Shown piece by piece: positions 56,430 to 64,000 of a stretch of 64,000 bases of DNA (its first letter is position 1; every line of letters begins with the position of its first letter). The translations under genes were made by a program, and so were the position numbers. The notes under the pieces are model-generated. The model did no database searches. It was not told where the DNA came from and worked only from the letters and a program-made list of their open reading frames with translations. The stretch spans positions 29,237,234-29,301,233 of the forward strand of contig CM038471.1 in NCBI GenBank assembly GCA_021464415.1. Reading direction: 5' to 3'. This DNA is from Lonicera japonica (Eukaryota; Streptophyta; Magnoliopsida; Dipsacales; Caprifoliaceae).

Positions 56430-57000
56430 TATTTTCCATTCTTAATAGAGTAGAAATGCTAAGATGAAAATATAAAATATTGTATTTAATATACTCCAAT
56501 CTCTTAATATTACTGATTCAATTTTTAACAATTTTATTACTCAAAAGAATATTGCATAACTTTAGGTACCAATATCTGGAAATTCTAATATAATGTATTA
56601 ATTGATCATTTAAATCATATTGCATAGCAAGTGAGTGCATGAAATTTTTATTTTGAGCGTTCAAGCGGCATGCATGTCCTTTCTTGCACATAAATTAATT
56701 GTGATTCTTTTTAGATTTCATGCACTAATAATACTAAGTAAATTATAAATTAGGTAATAGTATAATTTGATAATTGCATACATGTCTTGTGGGGGAGCAG
56801 TTTAGATGTTTATAAACTTCTAAATACACTAGATCGATGTTGATAAATGCTCATTTAATTAAGATGGCCCGGAAAGGACTACTGCGCGTATGTAAGTTGG
56901 CCCGGACAATACTTTCTGTTGAACCAAAATGATAAATTATAATTTGATAATTGTGGTGGTATTTTACATGTAAATTGTAGAGGTTAATGAGACATTAAAG
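56430..57000 (+). repeat. Repeat family C, direct copy
   Basis: Matches 12490-13105 over its length, including the end 'tggtggtattttacatgtaa..tgtagaggttaatgagacatta'. The copies are diverged by substitutions and small indels. No coding content. Confidence 0.6.
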
Positions 57001-57259
57001 GGCCAGTTTGTAAGGATAATCTATATTAGTACTACTTATAGGGTTGTTGAGGTCAACCCGAAAATCAAACGACCAAACCGTACCAAGTCAAACTAGTCTA
57101 TTAAAAATCAAACCAAAAAGAATAAAATAAAAAAACTACCCAAATATGTTTCGTTTGTGTTTGGGGTGTACCATTGGACAATTGAACCAAATCAAACTGA
57201 ATCATTACATATGTGACTTGAAAATAATATTATTTAACTCTCATTTTACAACGTCTCAA

Positions 57260-58400
57260 ATAAGAGTTTTACATTTTTTGGGACAAAGTTAATAATCTGT
57301 GTTTAAACGGTGTAGGCCATGGCCCAGAGCCCAGCCTGGATAAATGAGGTCTGCACCAATTGGGCCAAGTATAACTTAGTTATTTAACCTGCACAATATT
57401 TAGTTTTCATAAAGACAAAAATGACTTTTTCATGTTTTTCTCATGTTACGATAAATATAAAATCACATAACATATTCACAATACTTTGATTCAATTAATT
57501 CTTACAGAAAATTCATAGTCAATCTAAAACTAGATTTCATTTTAAAAGTTCCAAAACAAAATACTATTTATAATCTCAATTATGATAGATGATCAAACTT
57601 GTAATTTTTATTTGTTTGAATGTGTTTTTGGTTTATCAGTATTGAACACACGTGTATATAGATACGTTACCACACTTGTTGCAATCGTGAAGAATAATTT
57701 TCACCTTTGGGTGTGTCATAAATAAATTTACCAACTAATTTGTATTGAAATTAGAGATTGGCTTTGACTTTAGAATCGTTCTAAACACTAATCTTAACAT
57801 AATCAATAACTATGATTACAAACTCATTAATTTATTATGAGATTTAATTGACTATATCTTCTAAAAGAATTGAAACTTTATGTTCTAAATCTATCTGCCA
57901 ATGCTATCACTCATGCTTAATTAAATGGTTAATTCATACTATTTTTCCCTCATATTCTAAAGTTTATTCCAAACTTACGGTTCTATCTTGAAATGACTTT
58001 TACATGCTCAAATTTATTATTATATTGGAGAAGAATCATAGTTGGAGAGCATTTTTTTTGTAGAATTTACTCCAAAATATAAATTTTTTTTGTACAATTT
58101 TTTTTCTCAATTTTTTAAAAATATATGAGGAATAAGATGGAGATGCTCGAAATACCCTCTTTAAACTATTAATCTCTTTAAACTATCATTTTCTACCAAA
58201 AATAGCTAATACAAGAATAAACCATCACATTGAGGGAGAAGGGGCATCTAATTATGATATTTTTTAAACTAAGGAGTCCCACATATGATACAAATTGGAT
58301 TATGAATAGAGAAACCTATCTACCAAGGTATAATGCCACATGAATGATTTTGTTTATTTTTAAATCACAAATCCCTCAAAAATTAATTTAAATAAATAAT
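57260..58400 (+). repeat. Repeat family B, right copy (without the palindrome)
   Basis: Direct repeat of 3455-4616 plus about 8790-8870 (landmarks given there). It lacks the 4.1-kb palindromic element, so it is an unoccupied relative of that insertion region, although the exact joint is too diverged to align base by base. Confidence 0.65.
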
Positions 58401-58429
58401 TTAATGAGGAAAGAATAATCGCAACATTC

Positions 58430-58800
58430 AGTAGGGCCTTCTTCATGGCTGCCAAGTAGCTCGTAATGCTCCTGTTATATCTCATTTAGTCTTCGCTGAT
58501 GACAGCTTTTTGTTCTTCAAGGCTAATACTACTGAATGTGAGATGGTAAAACTTTGTTTACAGCTGTATGAATAAGCCTCCAGCCAAATGGTAATTTTTT
58601 CTACGTCCTCAATATTATTTAGTTCAAATGTAGAAGAAGACATGCATGTAATGATCTGTAACTTATCAAGTTCCTAGTGGCACGAATCATGGTAAGTATA
58701 TGGGGGCTCCTTCTCTAATTGGCCGAAATAAATCCAAGGTGTTTGAATATGTCAAAGAGAAGGTGTGGAAAGAGATTTTACTTAGATCAATCATGTTAGG
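58430..58800 (+). pseudogene. LINE reverse-transcriptase fragment
   Basis: The first frame reads GLLHGCQVARNAPVISHLVF then ADDSFLFFKANTTECEMVKLC, closely like residues 661-700 of the intact LINE ORF2 (19453-23571). After stops and a frame change it continues NHGKYMGAPSLIGRNKSKVF and EYVKEKVWKEILLRS, with the segment corresponding to the GWRSKHLSRAGK part deleted. It is a scrap of a related but distinct LINE. Confidence 0.85.
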
Positions 58801-60384
58801 ACGTTGTGGTACGGACACCCAATTACAGCTGAAGTAGAAATGATAAAATAAGAATTTTGGATTGGTAAATTGTAGAAGGATTTCACTATATATAGCAAAA
58901 GGAATAAAACAATTTCTCTCTAAAATAAGGAGGGCATAAATTGACAATAGCCTCTCTCTTATAATAGAAGAAAACACTCTTACTCTAACAAATGAAAGAC
59001 TATAAGAGTTTAGGAGAAACCTCACAAGTTTTTCTCTGTAACTTCCTTTGTCACTTAAGAATGGGATGCACTTCAAATGAAGGGGAGGCTTGTATATATA
59101 GTGGTAGAAAAGAGGTGGAACAACTAATATACAACTCAATATACAACTCTATCTCTTACGAAGGAAAAATTAAAAAAAGAAAAAAAGAAAGAAAAAGGAA
59201 AAGGAACAGAGAGAGAGAGAGAGAGAGACCCACCACCTCCTTTCCGCCTTCCCTCCACCTCCTCCCTACCTCCCTTCCATCACCACCTCCTCCCCTCGTA
59301 GGTACTGAAAATCGAGAGTAATTGCAACGTAAACTAAAGAGGGAAGGTGGAATCGGAATCAATTTAGCAAACTTGTTGCCGGAATGTGACCGAAAAGGCA
59401 AAGGCTGTCGAAATAGGAGAATCTAATTGCTTTGGCTGGTGGAAAGATTGAAGAGAATGAGAGAGGACAATCATTACTATTGCTGCGGAGATAAAACCTA
59501 ATATTAATCCGTACGCTACTTCTTATTAAATTTAAAATCAAAGCGATCGAGTAAGCATGAAGAGATGAGGAACGCTAGGGTTCCTTTAACGCTGCCAGAG
59601 CTAAGGGAGGGAAGAAATTAGGGAGAGGAAAAAGGAATCAAACTTTCATTTTTCTCTCCACCTCCTCCTTCTCTAATGGGATGCCGTGGCCGGGAACAAA
59701 GTGACCTTCGAGGAGAGAGAAAGTAGAGAGAAGTATCCATGAATTGTCAAAATATGTCGCCGCCGTGAACAATTCGCTGGTGTATGTGCCGAAACAGAGG
59801 CAAAAATCAAATCTTATGTTCAAGATTCTGCATTCTGAGGCTCATCTACATCATTTTCTAAGCAAAATGAAGGAGTTCTTTGGCTATAATTCGCATATTC
59901 TTCATGCAAGGTCCAATTTTTCATGACTTGGATTTCTCCATCGGTGTCATTTGATGATAGAGAACTTTTTGCAATAGAAACTTTGTTCGAGTCACACCCA
60001 AATGCCTGTTTGATAATTGTGTCGAATTCTATAGATTCAATAAGGGAAATGCAAATTCCATGGGTCTCTCTCTGTTCCTTTTCCTTTTTCTTTTTCTTTT
60101 TCTTTTTTTGATTTTTCCTTCATAATAAGTTTTTTTAATTTAATTAAAACTATTTTAAAAAAATATATAATTGAAATGATAATTTTGCCCTTAATTCTTT
60201 TCAAATTAACGCCCAAATTGGACGGAAGGGCCAATTTGAAGCTCGGTCAATAGGTTAAGTATTTAAATGAGGCAAAATTTTGTTTAAGGGCCAAAGTGGA
60301 ATAATACCAATAGTTCAAGGGCTATTAGAGTAGTTTACTCTTATATTTGGTTTCCTTACATATGTAGGTTTCATTATTCTACTA
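58801..60384. other. Unassigned region
   Basis: It contains a (GA)n run at 59208-59228 in a purine-rich stretch, CT-rich mirrored pieces (59230-59300, 59640-59680) and short frames on both strands (58687-59139 minus, 58992-59321 plus, 59744-59926 plus) without recognised domains. Composition suggests leader or promoter-like DNA of an element or gene, but I cannot name it. Confidence 0.4.
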
Positions 60385-60386
60385 TA

Positions 60387-61683
60387 GGGGTGGTATTCAA
60401 TTTAGATTTTAAAAGATTTTAAAAGATTTTAACCGACTTTTCAAAATCCATGGATTTTGTAAGTCTATGATGGATTGTTTTAAATCCTTATAGAATCTGA
60501 CATATTTTAATGTATGGATTCTTTTGGATTTCAGCAGATTTTAATAAGTCCATGGATTTCTGCATATTTTAATAAGTTTATGAATTTCTACAGATTTAAC
60601 AAGTTCATCAAAAAAATAAAAAATCAAAAGACAAAAGACAAACAATAAAATAAATTAATTAAGAGTTTAAAGTAACATTATCAAAATCCACGTTTGAACC
60701 AAATTGATTACTTAAAATTTTGATTACAATAAAAAAATTAAAGGAATTTTGATTATAATAAAAAAAAATTAAAGGATAAATAATAAAAGAATTTTGATTA
60801 CAAAGTGAATAAAAATTATAACATTGTTATTCCAATGTATATCTATTAATTTAAAACTCACGTTTGAACCAAATTTAGTACTTAAAGTTTTTTAGATTTT
60901 GGTCATATTACTATCTGGAGTATTATAAAAGTGTAATAATGCATGCTGTGTTAATCCATGAAATAAATTACAAGAAAAAAAAATATATTATGTCCCTAAC
61001 TTTCGCTTATAGTAAAAAATTAACAGTTATTACAAAATAAGTTAATTGAATTTTAATTTTGTGAACCGATTTTAACTATGAATGATTTTATGCCCCCACA
61101 AAATTAAACTTCTCACCCCACTAGTATTCTTTAATAAAATTGACATGAATTGTTTTTAAAAATTTGAACAACAATTAGCGGTCTAATCATTTGAAATTAT
61201 ATTAATGCGTGATAACCACATTATTAGTAAAAGAGAAAATAAAGACTTTATAGGAATGAATAAAAAAATAATGCGTTCATCACATAATAAGAAATTTGGA
61301 TTTTGAAAAATAGGGGAAGGGGGAGGGTGAAGGGGGGAGAGAGAGAATGTTGAGTAAAGTTCTTAAAGGAATTAGAAATCCATCTGAAATCTCTGGGTAA
61401 GTGAGCAGATTTCAAGATGAATTTTTATGTATAAAAAAGCTTTACAATCCACCAAAATCCATCAATAATTAAAATCCTACTAAGTCATTAAACTTTTGAA
61501 TACCATAAGATTTAGATGGATTTTTTAAAATCTTAATTGATTACATCAAGATTTTAAAAGACTTTTTAAAATCTCAATTGAATACATCATGATTTTAAAG
61601 ACTTTTTAAAATCTCAATTGAATACTCATGAACTTTAAAAGTCCATAAAAATCCTATAGATTCTAAATCCAATACACCCCCCC
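60387..61683. mobile_element. Non-autonomous terminal-inverted-repeat element, about 1.3 kb
   Basis: The left end GGGGTGGTATTCAATTTAGA and the right end (on the minus strand) GGGGGGGTGTATTGGATTTA are inverted repeats. Subterminal copies of 'gattttaaaagattttaa' and 'ctcaattgaata' continue them inward. TA flanks both ends (60385-60386 and 61684-61685), which would fit a mariner-like 2-bp duplication; the superfamily is uncertain. The interior is AT-rich without an ORF. Confidence 0.65.
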
Positions 61684-61889
61684 TAAGTTTCATATTGTGT
61701 ACGTAGCCCTATAAATAGGCTCCTTTTTATCAATATTAATTCAATGAATTATAAATCTCCTTCTTCTACTTGAAGTATTACATGAAATTGGAACTAAATT
61801 AAACACCCGTCGTATAATTATTTTAATAATTTGATTTATATCCCAAAAAAATTTACATTCTTAAATAAGTACAAGGAAACATTAACATA

Positions 61890-62150
61890 TAAAAATTTTC
61901 ATTTAATAACCCCCAATCTCTTAATATTATAGATTCATTTTTCCACAGTTTGATTCTCAAAAGAATGTTGAATAACTTTGAGTAGAAATATTTGCGTTCT
62001 ACATTTGCTCATGAAATTCTAATATAATGTATTAGTTGTTTTTCAATCATATTGCACAGCAATGGAGTGCATGAAAATTTTATTTAGTTTGTGCATTCAA
62101 GCAGCACGTCCTATCTCACGCATCAATTAATTGCGATTATTGTTGGAGCA
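61890..62150 (+). repeat. Repeat family C, partial copy
   Basis: Matches 12590-12835 ('tcaaaagaatgttgaataactttgagta', 'ttctacatttgctcatgaaattctaatataatgtatta', 'gtgcattcaagcagca', 'catcaattaattg'). It lacks the 3' half of the family. Confidence 0.6.
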
Positions 62151-63382
62151 TCACAATATAAGTACTGCAATAGCAACGAGTACATTAGTTCAAAACAATA
62201 ATGATATCAAACTGAAATTAAATTAGTGATATCAAAGTCTAAGAAAATTTCTATTGTTTTGGATAACAATCAAAACAATTTTGCCATTAATAATATCATT
62301 TGTGAGGAGTGAATGAATTAAGTTGCATCGACATATAGACACATCTCTAATTTGTAAACCTTTCAAAACATAATGGTTGACATTAACAATAACAAATAAT
62401 AGTGTACTACTATTAAGTCTATATAACCAACATTGTTAAAATTATATTAACAAAATAATAATGCTAAAATAAAAATCTTACACTTGTCAAAACAAATTGC
62501 AAAAAATATTTTATAAATGGAACAATAGTACCATTAACTCGATAGGGAAATTTTGGGTTGAGGCGCGGACTAAGTTGCTCTCTTTAAGATGTTTTGCGGC
62601 TTTGCCCAAATTGTGTGCTTGAAGTTTGTAAATGTCACGCTGTCCCCAGGATACAGTGAGCCCAGAATTTCCTTTGTCTCAATTTTCCTTGCATGGTGGA
62701 AAATTGGAAAACTAACACCCTTGATAATTAATGCTTAGAAACGGTAGACAAAATTGACTGAAGATGAAAAATAAAAAAAAATCTTTTTGGTGCCTTGTTT
62801 TCTTCAAATGAAGAAAGGAAGAAAAATCATATATATATATATTTTGCTTGTACTCCCGGTTAGCTCAAGGAAGAGAAAGAAGAAAATATTTCTCTTTTTG
62901 TTTTCTATTTTCTCAAACAAAGAAGGAAGGGAGAAAGTAATATACAAATACGTATGTATATATATATATTTCTCAACATGAACATCAGGTGTAGAAAAAT
63001 AAGGAAACACTCTCCATGTTCTTTGGCCCAAGCTAACCATTTTTAGAGAAAGAGAGAGAGAGGAGTTGTTTGCCAAAATAGTGGGGGAGTTAATATCTAT
63101 TTGTTGGAGACTTGATTAACCTTTTCAAAGTCTAAATATCTAAATAAAATTTTCAAATATATTTTATTCAAAAGAATTTATTCAAAGCAAGCCTAAGTTC
63201 GAACCCGAGTCAGGTTGCTCCAGTACAATCACTGCATACGTGTGCATACTAAATATATTAAAGTTCTCATCCAATTGTACAAAAATTGGGTAAACAAAAC
63301 ATATATTGAAACTCATAAAAGAATTCCCATTCTTTAATGTAGGACATAGTTAAAGAAGTTTGTTTTAATTTTTTCAAAATAC
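62151..63382. other. AT-rich DNA, possibly LTR or flank of a copia-type element
   Basis: No gene recognised. Frames at 62787-62981 and 62804-63076 overlap on opposite strands in low-complexity (TA)n and A-rich sequence and are not credible. Confidence 0.4.
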
Positions 63383-64000
63383 ACACCAAGTTCTAACAAT
63401 CCCCCACTTGTATTTTATAAAAAAATAGTTTTTATCTATCCAAGCATAATTTCATAGTACAGTGCAAAAGAAAAGGTTTTTTTCCACTTGAACCTCAACA
63501 TAGTATTGATGTTCCAGATTATACTAGAGTAACTCATAGTTTTGAACATTATACGCACAATATCATAAGGGTGTAGTTTGAAAGCCAGCACAATACGGCC
63601 CTATGCTTTATCCCGGTATGGTGAATGCTTTAGAGAATTTCCCAAATTCCATAGGAAGCCACCACACTTCCACATTCACGTAGGTGAGTCTATCAAGAAT
63701 ACTCCTATAGCTAGGTATCTCACTCCACATGGAGATATAACTCTTTTATGATACTCTTCCAGTCGGCTACCATGTGCTTGTCCAACCCTAAAAACTAACT
63801 ATGTGCGGGCCCTGTCAAAGTTTAATGGAAACCTTGAGCTAAGTGATTCTTATTCAGTCCGTACAACTGCATAATACGGACATAGGTCTTAAGATGAAGA
63901 TGGGGGAGTACTTCCTGAAAACTTTTCCACATTAGAAAGCTTAAAATCGATCGACAATCTGGCTTCTGGGAAGAGAGAAATTTTAGAGATCTGCTAAGTC
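63383..64000 (-). mobile_element. Putative 3' end of a Ty1/copia-type element (LTR start, purine tract, 3' untranslated part)
   Basis: On the minus strand the sequence reads 'caagtgggggattgttagaacttggtg'-like across 63383-63413: a purine tract followed by TGTTAGAACTTGGTG, a common start of plant copia LTRs. The adjoining 63414-64000 has no pol motif and would be the 3' untranslated stretch; the element continues beyond the window. This is pattern memory only; neither LTR limit nor a partner LTR can be seen. Confidence 0.35.

Noticed and set aside
58687..59321. Opposite-strand frames of 150 and 109 codons
   Set aside because: They overlap on both strands, are rich in simple sequence including (GA)n, and match no family I know.
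1..64000. tRNA, rRNA or ordinary host genes
   Set aside because: None found; all recognisable coding sequence belongs to mobile elements.

Overview
The window is nuclear DNA of a flowering plant, probably a eudicot: AT-rich, with GT-AG introns and almost entirely built of plant transposable elements. I see no ordinary single-copy host gene, no tRNA or rRNA gene and no CRISPR array. The species cannot be told from the sequence.

Layout. (1) 1-14600: AT-rich flank with a decayed chromodomain-type Ty3/gypsy pol remnant (1070-2679), several families of degenerate local duplications, a 4.1-kb near-perfect palindromic element with target-site duplications (4624-8753), and a Ty1/copia gag scrap (about 13502-13870). 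(2) 14601-52562: one large Mutator-like element (MULE) with about 42-bp terminal inverted repeats and the 9-bp target duplication CAAAATAAG. Without its own insertions it is about 9.6 kb. It carries two convergent, broken genes: a plant mobile domain (PMD) gene (17115-19120, +) and a FAR1-type MULE transposase fused to a C-terminal OTU cysteine-protease domain (25043-52199, -). (3) Insertions inside the MULE: a 5'-truncated LINE with an intact 1372-codon ORF2 (19425-23960, 18-bp target duplication); and, in transposase intron 1, a Russian doll. A non-coding LTR element (28110-51882, duplication GATAT) has its 3' LTR split by a Tat-lineage Ty3/gypsy element (30999-51275, duplication GCCAT), whose own 5' LTR is split by a solo LTR of the same family (49399-50959, duplication GTCGC). 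(4) 52563-64000: flank with a decayed relative of the Tat LTR, further copies of the left-flank repeat families, a LINE reverse-transcriptase scrap, a 1.3-kb terminal-inverted-repeat element and what may be a copia 3' end.

The most interesting part is the Tat element. Gag-pol lies on the minus strand, but between integrase and the 3' LTR it carries two antisense genes on the plus strand: a five-exon PMD gene (34404-38586, broken) and an uninterrupted 418-codon PMD-like/DUF7745-like ORF (39045-40301). The perfect palindrome TGTCGCGCGACA is clustered directly upstream of the TATA box of all three promoters (LTR, PMD gene, DUF7745-like gene), 12-27 bp from the TATA box, and in the LTR at a regular 20-21-bp pitch. 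This looks like one cis-regulatory code shared by the sense and antisense units of one element, perhaps read by one of the antisense-encoded proteins. The host MULE also carries a PMD gene, so two unrelated transposon classes with PMD genes sit one inside the other.
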